Counted from the stretch's first letter, positions 1 to 8,287 are shown. The stretch is 64,000 bases of DNA from Clostridiales bacterium (GCA_012519695.1 JAAYPT010000105.1:1-64000), one strand, 5' to 3'. Notes: a model not told the origin generated them from the sequence alone. Numbers and translations are program-made.

Positions 1-84
1 ATTTTCAATGACAGCAGGACGAGGATGGAGTTCGTAAATGATGTGTTCATAATAATCGGTAAAGATGGATTGTAATATATTCAT
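1..84 (-). CDS. IS91-like transposase, N-terminal 28 codons (cut by window edge)
   Basis: Reading the minus strand from the ATG at 82-84 gives an open frame to the window edge that begins MNILQSIFTDYYEHIIYELH and continues PRPAVIEN. This resembles, from memory, the start of IS91/IS801-type (zinc-binding, HUH) transposases common in Lachnospiraceae, where it precedes a Cys-rich zinc domain. Only 28 residues are visible, so the zinc and HUH motifs cannot be checked. No clear Shine-Dalgarno is visible upstream. The call rests on the N-terminal sequence style alone. Confidence 0.5.
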   Translation of the reverse strand, partial: MNILQSIFTDYYEHIIYELHPRPAVIEN

Positions 85-119
85 AATAGAATTTTACAAT
101 AAAGAAAGACAAAGGAAAA

Positions 120-150
120 CCCCTTTCCCCTCATGATTGAGGGGCAGGGG
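120..150. repeat. Strong imperfect hairpin near the transposase start
   Basis: CCCC-TTT-CCCCTCA, loop TGAT, TGAGGGG-CA-GGGG: an 11-bp G+C-rich stem with a small internal loop in otherwise A+T-rich DNA. It lies about 35 bp outside the transposase start. It could be an IS terminal hairpin or a terminator for a gene entering from one side. There is no T-run directly after it on the plus strand. Confidence 0.5.
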
Positions 151-462
151 AGTTGAGAGTGTCGAAGACATTTTCTTGTGCAAAAAGGAGGTGCCGTGTA
201 TGGGATATGCACGTAAAGATGTAGAGAAATAAGAAAAACGGAATGTTGAGCCATATATGAAGAATACGGACTTCCATGGTTCAATCTGTACGAAAAAGTG
301 TTATAAAATTTTCTTTTGCGTTTTGACAGGATTGAGGAATGTGTAAAATATTTCCTTGGAAAAAATTGATATTTTATTTAAAGAATTTGGCAAGCTGGGA
401 TTTGTAGGGAAAATATCACAAAAATCGAATGAAAATTTTGTGATGGGTTACACGTTTAACCT

Positions 463-491
463 TTGTGAAAACTATATTTCTATTGTAATAT
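463..491 (+). promoter_or_regulatory. SigA-type promoter candidate for the kinase-like gene
   Basis: TTGTGA at 463-468, a 17-bp spacer and TAATAT at 486-491, about 57 bp upstream of the ATG at 549. The hexamers are imperfect but the spacing is ideal. Confidence 0.4.
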
Positions 492-548
492 TGAACCAGA
501 ATATTAAAAATCAGTAATCAATGTGATGTAGACAAAAGGAGAAAACAC

Positions 549-1085
549 ATGAATAAAGAAATGACTGTAAATGGGAAAAGCTATACAATAATTAAATTGC
601 TAGGAAAGGGTAAAGGTGGATATTCTTATTTGGCAGAGTCTGGAAATAACAGGTATGTTTTGAAGCAGATACATCATGAACCTTGTGATTATTATCAGTT
701 CGGAAACAAGCTTGAGGCAGAAATCAGGGATTACAAGAAACTGAAAGAAATCGGAATAAAGATGCCTGCCATGCTTGAAACAGATGTGAAAAATGAACGT
801 ATTTTGAAGGAATTTATTGATGGTGACACTATTTATCAGTTGGTTTTAGAAGACAAGATGAAAAATGACTATATCGAGCAATTGCATAGAATGTGTGCAC
901 TGTTATATGTTGCTAATACAAATATTGATTATTTTCCAACGAATTTTGTTGTACATAATGAAGAAATATATTATGTGGATTTCGAGTGCAACGATTACAT
1001 GGAAGAATGGAATTTTGAAAACTGGGGTGTAAAATACTGGTCAAAGACACCGGAATTTTTGCAGTATGTGAAAGAACATTCATGA
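549..1085 (+). CDS. Small protein-kinase-like / phosphotransferase-fold protein
   Basis: A 178-aa protein with a compact kinase-fold pattern. A glycine-rich loop LGKGKGGYSYLAE lies near residues 18-30, and VLKQI near residue 38 supplies the probable ATP-binding Lys. DYFPTNFVV near residue 127 resembles the catalytic loop of small bacterial kinases, with Asn for metal binding. YVDFECNDY stands where DFG is expected. It is much shorter than Ser/Thr kinases (about 260 aa or more), so only a minimal core is present. The start has an AAGGAG site 8-9 nt upstream. It lies in an accessory patch next to a transposase fragment. Whether it phosphorylates a protein or a small molecule cannot be told from the sequence. 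Confidence 0.65.
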   Translation: MNKEMTVNGKSYTIIKLLGKGKGGYSYLAESGNNRYVLKQIHHEPCDYYQFGNKLEAEIRDYKKLKEIGIKMPAMLETDVKNERILKEFIDGDTIYQLVLEDKMKNDYIEQLHRMCALLYVANTNIDYFPTNFVVHNEEIYYVDFECNDYMEEWNFENWGVKYWSKTPEFLQYVKEHS

Positions 1086-1238
1086 TACAAATATGGGGTA
1101 CTAAAGTAGAAACTCTTCACAGCAATCTTACTGAAAGCAGCAGTATATATATTGTATATGTACGGTAATTGTGGGATGAAGTGTCTATATGAAACGGATG
1201 TGTTTTATAAAATCGGAAGTTGTGGAGAATACTGACTT

Positions 1239-1740
1239 ATGAAAATACATATTATTGGTTGCAGTGGTTCTAGAAAAACCTATTTAGCAAATGCACTTTC
1301 AAAAAAGTATAATATTTCCCATTTCGACTTAGATGATATTCAATGGGATAATAACACCAAAGAATATGGCAAAAAGAACGCATGATGAACGAAAAGCGTT
1401 ATTACAAGAAATATTATATAATAATGATGAGTGGATAATTGAGGGGGTATATTATGCCTGGGTACAGCAAAGTTTTGATGAAGCTGATAAAATATATGTT
1501 TTAGATATGCCTGGTTATTTATATAAAAGTAGAATTATTATGCGCTCTATAAAAAGAAAATTGGGAATACAAAAAGGAAAAAGAGAAACTTTGAAATCGG
1601 TCTATAACCTTTTGAAATGGACTGAAACTTTTCAGAATAAAAATCTGAAAGAAATAAGAAGTATTTTAGATAGATATGATGATAAAGTTATATGGCTATC
1701 AAGAAAAAAAGATGTAGAGAAAATAATAAAGGCGGTATGA
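1239..1740 (+). pseudogene. Frameshifted P-loop NTPase, FlaR/adenylate-kinase-like
   Basis: Two frames together give one family-like protein. The first, from the ATG at 1239, reads MKIHIIGCSGSRKTYLANAL and on through FDLDDIQWDNN to a TGA near 1380. The second frame (open from about 1333 to 1740) supplies THDERKALLQEIL, WIIEGVYYAW, YKSRIIMRS and the C-terminus. Removing one A from the A5 run just before AGAACGC (near 1371-1375) would join them as EYGKRTHDERK. The Walker A is also damaged: GCSGSRKT instead of GxxGSGKT. The family (DNA topology modulation protein FlaR, AAA-type kinases) is usually about 165-175 aa, as here after repair. A real pseudogene is likely because two lesions coincide, but a base-calling error in the homopolymer is possible. 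Confidence 0.7.
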
Positions 1741-1810
1741 TAACTTCCAGTTTGTAAAATCGGGCAAAGTAGAAAATTGAAATTGCCGGAGCTCTTTAGC
1801 GAAAAGGATA

Positions 1811-1833
1811 CTTCTTACCCGAAGGGTAGGAAG
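1811..1833 (+). repeat. Short hairpin between accessory genes
   Basis: CTTCTTACCC, loop GAA, GGGTAGGAAG: a 10-bp stem with one G-T pair. It is downstream of the broken P-loop gene and has no T-tract, so a terminator role is weak. Confidence 0.4.
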
Positions 1834-1898
1834 AATATAAAACGAGGTTAATACCTTGAAGTTATTTATTATCCATCACACGAAATGCGCAGAGAGTA

Positions 1899-1929
1899 AT
1901 GGCTAAGTGAGAAAATGCGCAATAGCCAT
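1899..1929. repeat. Inverted repeat ATGGCTA/TAGCCAT with short direct repeats
   Basis: ATGGCTA at 1899-1905 is mirrored by TAGCCAT at 1923-1929. AAATGCGCA-type sequence and CCATCACA(C/T)GAA each occur twice around it (about 1873-1935). This is non-coding, possibly a recombination scar. Confidence 0.35.
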
Positions 1930-1987
1930 CACATGAACGCCATAAAGAATAGTGAGAAATGGAAAAATCGGAAATCGGAGGTATCTT

Positions 1988-2542
1988 ATGAATATTTATG
2001 AAACATGTCCAACCTTAAAAAGTGAAAGATTTATCCTTAGATTATTTCAGAATGAGGATTGTAATGATTTATTAAAAGTATATAGCGATAAAAATGCATT
2101 ACCATTCTTTAACAGCGATAATTGCGATGGAGATAATTTTTATTATGTAACAGAAGAAAGAATGGCAGAGGCTATCCGCTTTTGGCATATGTCATATGAA
2201 AATGGTTGGTTTGTCAGGCTTTCTATTGTTGATAAGGCAATATTAAGTGCAATCGGAACTGTGGAATTGTGCTTGAGAGTGTCAGATGATGAATTTAACA
2301 ACATGGGAATTTTAAGAGTGGATGTGAGAAGCGATTACGAACAGGAAGATGCATTGTATGATATTTTTTCACTTGTCACACCAAAACTTGAAGAAATGTT
2401 GGGATGTAAAGGCGTGCCTACTAAGGCACCAATCTATGCCGTAGAAAGAATAAAAGCAATTCAGCGAGTAGGATTTGCTAAATCTGAACATTTGTTGATT
2501 GGTAAAACTGGATATGCTTATGATGGATATTGGACGATCTGA
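1988..2542 (+). CDS. GNAT-family N-acetyltransferase-like protein
   Basis: A 184-aa protein. The start is set at the ATG at 1988 because GGAGG lies 7-8 nt upstream; an in-frame extension to 1952 has no such site. The N-terminus YETCPTLKSERFILRLFQNED matches the opening strand of RimJ/RimL-like acetyltransferases (L-x-S-E-R-[FL]-x-L-R). FWHMSYENGWFVRLSIVD and AIGTVELCLR fit the central sheet. The usual acetyl-CoA loop (Q/RxxGxG/A) is not clear: NMGILRVDVRSDYEQED stands where it should be, so activity or substrate is uncertain. It sits in the accessory gene patch. Confidence 0.6.
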   Translation: MNIYETCPTLKSERFILRLFQNEDCNDLLKVYSDKNALPFFNSDNCDGDNFYYVTEERMAEAIRFWHMSYENGWFVRLSIVDKAILSAIGTVELCLRVSDDEFNNMGILRVDVRSDYEQEDALYDIFSLVTPKLEEMLGCKGVPTKAPIYAVERIKAIQRVGFAKSEHLLIGKTGYAYDGYWTI

Positions 2543-2665
2543 TAGTATCACTCACTTCCAGCGCATAGAACTGATAAAATCGTTGTTTGGCGATTTGGTA
2601 AATCCCAATAAATTAGTTTTATATGGAACAGAAACTTTGAAGTTTATGGAGGGTTATAAAATATA

Positions 2666-3220
2666 ATGAGAAAACTTTTATTGATTACAGGAGATTTGGC
2701 AACTGGTAAATCAACATTTTCTAATATACTTTCTCAAAGGTATAAAGTGAATGTGTTTTTCAAAGATTCAATTAAGGAAGTATTAGGCGATACAATAGGA
2801 TTTACAGATAGAGCAGAAAATAAAAAACTTTCAAATGCCTCAATGAGTTTGATGTTTTTTATCTTTTCAGAATTTAGCAAATTAGGTAAAGACTTAATAT
2901 TGGAGTCAAACTTCCATACAAAAGAATTAGAAAAGTTACATGAAATTGCACGAGATAATAACTATGAGGTTCTTACAATTTCACTTTATGGAGATGTTGA
3001 GATTTTGCATAAAAGATACTTGAATAGAAAAAATAATGAAAACCGTCACCCAGTTCATTTAAGCACAACTTTGGATGTATTTGAAGATTTTAAAAAGTAT
3101 TCGGATTATTTGACTAATGTGAAAATACCTGGGGAGGTAATAAGAGTAAATGCGGATGAGTTTTCTTATCAAAATAACTCAGATTTGCTATTTAAACTAG
3201 ACCAATTTATGAAAGGATAG
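2666..3220 (+). CDS. P-loop kinase (AAA_33/zeta-toxin-like)
   Basis: A 184-aa protein with a clear Walker A, GDLATGKST, near residues 9-17. ILESNFH near residue 93 resembles the Walker B/lid region of small-molecule kinases. NRKNNENRHPVH near 138-149 is an Arg-rich lid like those that bind phosphate. The family phosphorylates small molecules such as nucleotides, sugars or antibiotics; the substrate is not apparent. GGAGGG lies about 11 nt before the ATG. It is the last gene of the accessory patch, and its 3' end overlaps an antisense transposase remnant. Confidence 0.65.
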   Translation: MRKLLLITGDLATGKSTFSNILSQRYKVNVFFKDSIKEVLGDTIGFTDRAENKKLSNASMSLMFFIFSEFSKLGKDLILESNFHTKELEKLHEIARDNNYEVLTISLYGDVEILHKRYLNRKNNENRHPVHLSTTLDVFEDFKKYSDYLTNVKIPGEVIRVNADEFSYQNNSDLLFKLDQFMKG

Positions 3221-3335
3221 CTAGCATTACGTTGTTCTTTCTAAAGATCATTGTAAGCAAACGCTTTCCAGATTCTCTAACGCCTTTTACAGTATCCATT
3301 TCTGTTACTTCATCTTCTGAATATTTGAATTTCAT
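3207..3335 (-). pseudogene. IS30-type transposase remnant
   Basis: The minus-strand frame reads MKFKYSEDEVTEMDTVKGVR then ESGKRLLTMIFRKNN and stops within the 3' end of the P-loop kinase gene. E-M-D-T-V-K-G followed by L-L-T-M-x-x-R-K is the pattern around the first catalytic Asp of IS30-family DDE transposases. The rest of the catalytic domain and the N-terminal HTH are missing, and there is no ribosome site. The frame continues a few codons upstream to about 3357, abutting the end of the activase gene. The family call comes from recall of the motif. Confidence 0.5.
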
Positions 3336-3357
3336 CGCATGATATATTGATAAAGTG

Positions 3358-6300
3358 CTAAGATGAAAGTATAACATTACTTGTAAATGTAGAAATACGC
3401 CTTTTTAAGGAGCGTATATATGGAAATAAATAGAGATCAGTACTTGAACCAGTTAATTGAACGTAAGAACAATGGAAAGAACGAAGTTTTGACAAGGACG
3501 TTTCATCCCAGTCATGATCCAGTGAAATGGAATATACCGGCGCTTTGCATTTTTCTTCCAGACCTCTCATCTCAAGGATTATTGCAGTATTTTCATAACG
3601 CGGTGCCATTGTAAGAACCGCATCGGCATTCTGGGATGCATCCGCGGCTTTTGCAAAACGGTATCTGCCATTTCCACCGTTCAGCTCTGCCAGACTTGCA
3701 TCTGCAATTTTAAATAAGTGATCCAGATTCGCCGCAAACGGATTTCTTTCGCCCATCTTGTTGCCAAGTTGCGCGAGATGGTGTTTCAGTGTTTCAAGAA
3801 TATCCATACTTGTCTTTTGATCTTTCCAGAGGAAATACAGATATTCTATAAGAGGCTGCCTGAGTATCGCATATTCTTTTCCCAGTTCTTCCAGAATTCC
3901 ATCATCCAGTACGCCGAGACACATGGGAGTTCCTGTAGCTGCGATTCGTTTGCTTTCCACTGGGATTTGACCGATTTTTTCCGCCAGCGCATCAAGTTCC
4001 GCCCAGCTTAGGAGTATTTGTGGAAGTTCCTGTCCGCGTTTTGAAGGCGGTATTGCATATGCAAGGTCTCCGGTCAGAATTGCACGGAAAAACAAATCGG
4101 CATCCATCTCTCTCTTTTGGAAATATTCTGGGATACGCTCTAAAACCGGCGCTGCCAGGTTTGCCTGTTTCCAGCCATTTTCATGTAAAATTCCATAGAT
4201 TACGCGAGCATACTGTCCTTCTGCATCCGCCCCAAGTGTCTGTGGAATCAGATACTGAGCCTCTTTTTCTGCATTTTCCAAAGAATTAACTTGGGAAAGC
4301 ACACTTCCAAGAAGTGCCGAAAACGGCAGATACTCCTTGCTACTGGTATAACTGCGTCCCAGCGCAATCGTTTTTTCATCAATTGCAGGCATCTGATGTG
4401 TCTCATATCCCTGTGCCTTAAAATATTCTTGCAGATATCTTGTATACAAGCCAAAATCCGGAAGGTAGAGTGGCATTTTTCGGTCTGCATGCTCTGGAAT
4501 ATCCACTTTTCGTTTAGCAACTGTCTCCAGCCGGAAATCTGCCGGAAGTTCCTTTGTTTCTCGTTTGGACAGACTGTTTAAAAACGCTTCGATTCGGGTA
4601 ATCACGCCCACTTTACTGAAATGTTCATCCACCTCAATTTGCAGATACGGTTTATTCCCCATTTCTTCACGGAACATGTGACTGATCATACTGTCTGGTC
4701 CACAACCGTGATTCGTCAGATATACCGCATACAGATTGGGATGATGTGCAATCAGTTTTGCTCCGGATATGATATGTTGTCCAAACGGCCAGTACAGATT
4801 CGGATATTCCTCGGAAATATCCAGTGAATGCCCCGGCAGATGTGACAGAGTAATGACCTTATACCCACGCTCCAGTAAAAGTTCCGGAATCCCCATATTC
4901 AGAATTGGATCAGATACTCCATAATTACGCGTGATTAGAACGAGTACCTTATCCTCGGGCTTCAGACTGTCGAGAAGCAGTTTTCCCTGTTTTTCAACCG
5001 CATTGGTGTGTTTTCTGACTGCCATTGCCCCAGAGAGCAGTGCCTTGGCACACAGAGGCTTTGCAATGCCAAGTATTTTTCCAAGCCCGAGCATCGCAGC
5101 CGCCATTGCGTCCTTGCCAAAATCCAGGTCAAATATCGGGTTCAAAAGTGTAATGCCCTTTTCTTCCAGTTTCATGACTTTCGCAACAGAGGCAGCTGCG
5201 GTCTGCATGTATACACAGCCATAATTGTGCTCCACACGGCTGGTCTCATGTTTCATTGTATGAATCGATGGAAGAAAAATATAATCCACCTTCTCATCAA
5301 TCAGCTGTTTCATGTGTCCGTAGATTAGCTTGACCGGATAACAGGTTTCTCCGCTTGCATACTCCTGGGATAAACGGATTGTCTCCTCATTGGTGGGTTC
5401 AGAAAGTATCACATTATAGCCCAATGAGTGGAAAAACGCATTTGCCATTGGGAAAAATTTATGGATCATCAGTACAAACGGAACACCAACCGTTTTCTTT
5501 TTCGGATCACGTTTGCCGGAATATCCATCCAAAAGCAGTTTTTCTGTCTGATGGTAAAATTCTATGTTCTTTCGCACAATTTCGTTTGTTGTATCCATAT
5601 GGATTTCTTCACCGGAAAAATCAAATCCCACGAAACAGCTTTTTGCATCCTTTACCACATCCTGTGCAATCAGTGCTACGCCATATGCACCACTGATTGG
5701 AAAAAATGGATTGACCGTGATACGTTTTCCGTAGAGGGAACGGAAAGCTGCTACAATTCCCGGATTATATGCAACGCCACCCTGTAAGACAATGTGATCT
5801 CCCACTGGCTTGCTTCCCACGACCTTGTGCAGATAATTCTGCACGATGGAATAACAAAGTCCTGCCGCAATATCTGCCTGCTTGGTTCCTTCTGCAAAGG
5901 CGGCAGCAAAGGCAGTCTCGATAAATACCGTACAACGTTCTCCGAGATTTGCCGGTGATTCTGCCGTAAGTGCAAGTGGACCAAACTCTGTCACAGGAAT
6001 TCCCATGCGTGCCGCCTGTTCTTCGATAAAACTTCCGGTTCCTGCCGCACAGATCTTGTCCATTTGAAACTCCGCAACTTCGCCGTCTTGAAGATGGATA
6101 TATTTGCTATCCTGACCGCCGATTTCAAAAACGGTGTCCGCCTCCGGGACACAGTGCACAGCCCCCGCTGCCTGTGATGTGATCTCATCTCGGACAGCAT
6201 CTGCCCCAATCATGCGACCGATACGCTCTCTTCCCGATCCTGTCACGCCGACTGCGCGAAATTGCAGTTCACCGAAGCGTTTCCGGATGCTTGAAAATCC

Positions 6301-7329
6301 TTTTCGTACAGCAGCCTCCGGGTTGCCTGCTGTTCTAAGATACTGATAATCGAGAAGTTCTCCGTTTTCTTCGATAATGACCAGATCTGTACTGGTCGAG
6401 CCAATGTCAATGCCCAGTGTACATTTATGGGATTCAACCTTTCCCAGAGCCTTCGGTTCTTCTACAATCTTGTCTGGTTCTTCTTGCAATGCATCCCAGA
6501 CTTTCGAGCGTACAGGAGGCACAAACACGGCGGCATTCTGAATATCTTTTATGGTAAAGTTTCCCTTAGCATGCAGTGCCGCACCTATTGCACTGGAAAA
6601 CACCGCATATTCCGGCACTTTCAGTTCTTTCTCCCCAAGTTCAAAAACATCTTTGATTGCGCGGATAACCCCTTTATTCTTTGTAACACCGCCACAGAAT
6701 GCCACCGGCTTTTCCAACGGAAGTGTGCGCACAATGGTTGCCTTGTAATTTTTAATCATGGCATAACAGAGTCCAAGAAGAATATCCGGCGTTGGAACAC
6801 CTTCCTGCTGTCTGTGAATAATATCTGTTTTTGCAAAAACAGCGCATCTTCCCGACAAACGTGGAATACTTTTAGCCTGTTCCGTAAGTTCGGAATAACT
6901 TTCCATCGGAAGTCCCAGTCTTGACATCTGATCTTCAAAAAAGCTTCCTGTTCCACCTGCACAGTGTCCGTTTGTCGCAAACTGTGGCACCTGACTCAGC
7001 CTTGTAATAAATCTTGAACCCTGACTCCCGATTTCTATGATACTTTTTGCATCCGGCACAAGAAGTTTCGTACCTTCCACAATTGCCGGAATATCCTCTA
7101 AAAACCCAGAACCCGGGAGCCTCTGGTGAAAAAACTGAGCATGGATTCCGGTAAATCCCACCGCAAATTCCGGTTCTGAAATATGTTCTTTCATCTCTAC
7201 CAGCCCTTTGCAGAGTGTTGCGGCTGGCTGCTCATGATGAGGTTCCTCCCATGACCACAAAACTGATTTCTGATCCAGAATCAGAAGCTTAACTGTTGAT
7301 GTTCCAATATCAATACCAAAATGTAACAT
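3358..7329 (-). CDS. Fused acyl-CoA dehydratase activase (two BadF/BcrA ATPase domains plus HgdB-like region)
   Basis: A 1323-aa protein. The start is the ATG at 7327-7329, with GGAGGT 9 nt upstream; a TTG further up gives a longer but unlikely start. The first ASKHA ATPase domain begins LHFGIDIGTSTVKLLILD and has GHCAGGTGSFFEDQ near residue 122. The second begins TLGIDIGSTSTDLVII near residue 305 and has CAAGTGSFIEEQAARMG. The GxGxG-type phosphate loops and the single Cys in each (for a 4Fe-4S cluster shared between subunits) match 2-hydroxyglutaryl-CoA dehydratase activators (HgdC). The C-terminal half (after about residue 610: VGVPFVLMIHKFFPMANAFF, GETCYPVKL, NHGCGPDSM) matches the DUF2229/HgdB-like dehydratase-related part. 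Such fusions are widespread in Clostridia, but their reaction is not established. It is divergent from a Crp-like regulator and faces a candidate operator. Confidence 0.85.
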   Translation of the reverse strand: MLHFGIDIGTSTVKLLILDQKSVLWSWEEPHHEQPAATLCKGLVEMKEHISEPEFAVGFTGIHAQFFHQRLPGSGFLEDIPAIVEGTKLLVPDAKSIIEIGSQGSRFITRLSQVPQFATNGHCAGGTGSFFEDQMSRLGLPMESYSELTEQAKSIPRLSGRCAVFAKTDIIHRQQEGVPTPDILLGLCYAMIKNYKATIVRTLPLEKPVAFCGGVTKNKGVIRAIKDVFELGEKELKVPEYAVFSSAIGAALHAKGNFTIKDIQNAAVFVPPVRSKVWDALQEEPDKIVEEPKALGKVESHKCTLGIDIGSTSTDLVIIEENGELLDYQYLRTAGNPEAAVRKGFSSIRKRFGELQFRAVGVTGSGRERIGRMIGADAVRDEITSQAAGAVHCVPEADTVFEIGGQDSKYIHLQDGEVAEFQMDKICAAGTGSFIEEQAARMGIPVTEFGPLALTAESPANLGERCTVFIETAFAAAFAEGTKQADIAAGLCYSIVQNYLHKVVGSKPVGDHIVLQGGVAYNPGIVAAFRSLYGKRITVNPFFPISGAYGVALIAQDVVKDAKSCFVGFDFSGEEIHMDTTNEIVRKNIEFYHQTEKLLLDGYSGKRDPKKKTVGVPFVLMIHKFFPMANAFFHSLGYNVILSEPTNEETIRLSQEYASGETCYPVKLIYGHMKQLIDEKVDYIFLPSIHTMKHETSRVEHNYGCVYMQTAAASVAKVMKLEEKGITLLNPIFDLDFGKDAMAAAMLGLGKILGIAKPLCAKALLSGAMAVRKHTNAVEKQGKLLLDSLKPEDKVLVLITRNYGVSDPILNMGIPELLLERGYKVITLSHLPGHSLDISEEYPNLYWPFGQHIISGAKLIAHHPNLYAVYLTNHGCGPDSMISHMFREEMGNKPYLQIEVDEHFSKVGVITRIEAFLNSLSKRETKELPADFRLETVAKRKVDIPEHADRKMPLYLPDFGLYTRYLQEYFKAQGYETHQMPAIDEKTIALGRSYTSSKEYLPFSALLGSVLSQVNSLENAEKEAQYLIPQTLGADAEGQYARVIYGILHENGWKQANLAAPVLERIPEYFQKREMDADLFFRAILTGDLAYAIPPSKRGQELPQILLSWAELDALAEKIGQIPVESKRIAATGTPMCLGVLDDGILEELGKEYAILRQPLIEYLYFLWKDQKTSMDILETLKHHLAQLGNKMGERNPFAANLDHLFKIADASLAELNGGNGRYRFAKAADASQNADAVLTMAPRYENTAIILEMRGLEEKCKAPVYSISLDHDWDETSLSKLRSFHCSYVQLTGSSTDLYLFPYIRSLKRRISTFTSNVILSS

Positions 7330-7350
7330 ATGAAATACGACCTCCAAAGA

Positions 7351-7379
7351 TTGACTTTCTACTTATGTAAACGTATAAT
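7351..7379 (+). promoter_or_regulatory. SigA promoter of the Crp-like regulator gene
   Basis: TTGACT at 7351-7356, a 17-bp spacer and a perfect TATAAT at 7374-7379. Transcription would start near 7386, inside the palindrome at 7384-7399, which suggests autorepression. Confidence 0.65.
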
Positions 7380-7383
7380 GTGA

Positions 7384-7399
7384 GTTAGTTTAAAGTAAC
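7384..7399. promoter_or_regulatory. Candidate operator 1 for the Crp/Fnr-like regulator
   Basis: GTTAGTTTAAAGTAAC is self-complementary at 14 of 16 positions, with a 5-6-5 layout typical of Crp/Fnr sites. It overlaps the predicted start point of the regulator transcript. On the minus strand it sits between TTGGTT and ATTATA-like elements that could drive the activase gene. A related 16-mer precedes the ABC operon. The assignment is an inference from symmetry and position. Confidence 0.5.
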
Positions 7400-7437
7400 C
7401 AATATTATATACAACTAATTCCAAGGAGGCAATTGCC

Positions 7438-8142
7438 ATGGCAACCAATGAACCTTTTTTTGAATTGAACACATATATAAAATATCTCCGAAGTGCCAGT
7501 CTTTTCCGTGGAATTCCGGAGGATAAATATCAGAACGTATTAAACTGTTTGCAAGCAAGAGTCGAATATTATCCTGCCAGAACGTCCCTTGTCAACGCCG
7601 GTGATAAGGATTTCCGTGCCGGTGTGCTATTGGAGGGAGGACTGGAAGAATTTATTTATGATGAGAATGGCAATCCCGTTGTCATCAGTCATCTGAAAAG
7701 CGGTTCTGTCTTTGGTGCAGAACTGGCATGTGGCAGTTCCCTTGCCAGCCAGTTCTATCTGGATGCATCCGTTGACTCCAGAGTCCTGCTCCTGGATTTC
7801 CAGATTCTGCTTAATCCATCGACACTCACCTGTCCGTACCGCATGCAGGTGACCGCTAATCTGCTTCAGGAATTGGCGAATCAGATTACCTTTTTTAATA
7901 CGAAAGTACGCATCTTGAGCCAGAAAAAACTCCGGGATAAGATTAAGGTCTACTTACAGACCCAGGAAATCTCCGAGGACGGAACAATCCGCCTTCCATT
8001 TTCCAGAAGTAAGCTGGCTGAATTCCTGTATGTTGACAGAAGCGCACTCTCCCGCGAACTTTGCCGAATGCGCGACGAGGGCGTTTTAACATTTTCCGGC
8101 TCTAAAATCACCATGCTGGATCACTACTTTCTTGCAGGATAA
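7438..8142 (+). CDS. Crp/Fnr-family transcriptional regulator
   Basis: A 234-aa protein of the usual length for the family. The N-terminal cyclic-nucleotide-binding-type beta-roll covers about residues 18-130 (LFRGIPEDKYQNVLNCL, LLEGGLEEFIYDENG, LKSGSVFGAE). It is followed by the long dimer helix and a C-terminal winged HTH with recognition helix VDRSALSRELCRMRDEG near residues 200-216. No four-Cys FNR cluster is present; Cys residues are scattered, so the ligand is unknown. AAGGAGG lies 8 nt before the ATG. It is divergent from the activase and is followed by the ABC importer genes, which are its likely targets together with itself. Confidence 0.85.
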   Translation: MATNEPFFELNTYIKYLRSASLFRGIPEDKYQNVLNCLQARVEYYPARTSLVNAGDKDFRAGVLLEGGLEEFIYDENGNPVVISHLKSGSVFGAELACGSSLASQFYLDASVDSRVLLLDFQILLNPSTLTCPYRMQVTANLLQELANQITFFNTKVRILSQKKLRDKIKVYLQTQEISEDGTIRLPFSRSKLAEFLYVDRSALSRELCRMRDEGVLTFSGSKITMLDHYFLAG

Positions 8143-8193
8143 CCCCTCAGGGTAAGTAAATCTGTAGGTCATACATCATTCTTTTCCTAAAAT

Positions 8194-8207
8194 GTTGCTA
8201 TGGCAAC
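8194..8207. promoter_or_regulatory. Secondary dyad upstream of the ABC importer
   Basis: GTTGCTATGGCAAC is a 14-mer with a perfect 5-bp dyad (GTTGC/GCAAC) around four bases, an Fnr-like 5-4-5 layout. It lies 41 bp upstream of the better candidate operator. It may be a regulator site or chance. Confidence 0.3.
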
Positions 8208-8235
8208 CGACAGAGACATATGATTCTGTTAGAAT
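8207..8235 (+). promoter_or_regulatory. Weak SigA-type promoter candidate for the ABC operon
   Basis: CCGACA at 8207-8212, a 17-bp spacer and TAGAAT at 8230-8235. The predicted start near 8242 lies just before operator 2, the same order as at the regulator promoter. Confidence 0.35.
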
Positions 8236-8247
8236 ATTCAATCGTAA

Positions 8248-8263
8248 GTTAGATATAACTAAC
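8248..8263. promoter_or_regulatory. Candidate operator 2 for the Crp/Fnr-like regulator
   Basis: GTTAGATATAACTAAC is self-complementary at 14 of 16 positions with perfect GTTAG/CTAAC arms. It closely resembles the site at 7384-7399. It lies 24 bp before the ATG of the binding-protein gene. Confidence 0.5.
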
Positions 8264-8287
8264 TATAAAATGTTTAAGGAGATTTAT

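Larger units (their letters stand above)
85..548. other. Intergenic region, no convincing gene
   Basis: No open frame here has protein-like composition. The region contains the hairpin at 120-150 and A+T-rich sequence with promoter-like elements upstream of the kinase-like gene. The minus-strand frame at 81-284 reads as low-quality non-coding sequence. Confidence 0.6.

Noticed and set aside
323-349. TTGACA and TAAAAT as a promoter upstream of the kinase-like gene
   Set aside because: The spacer is only 15 bp and the start would be about 190 bp before the gene. The pair at 463-491 with a 17-bp spacer is a better candidate.
4248-6980. Many open frames on both strands inside the activase gene, up to 165 codons
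   Set aside because: They are shadows of the 1323-aa reading frame, which has clear ASKHA and HgdB-like motifs across its whole length. None has a ribosome site and a plausible protein sequence.
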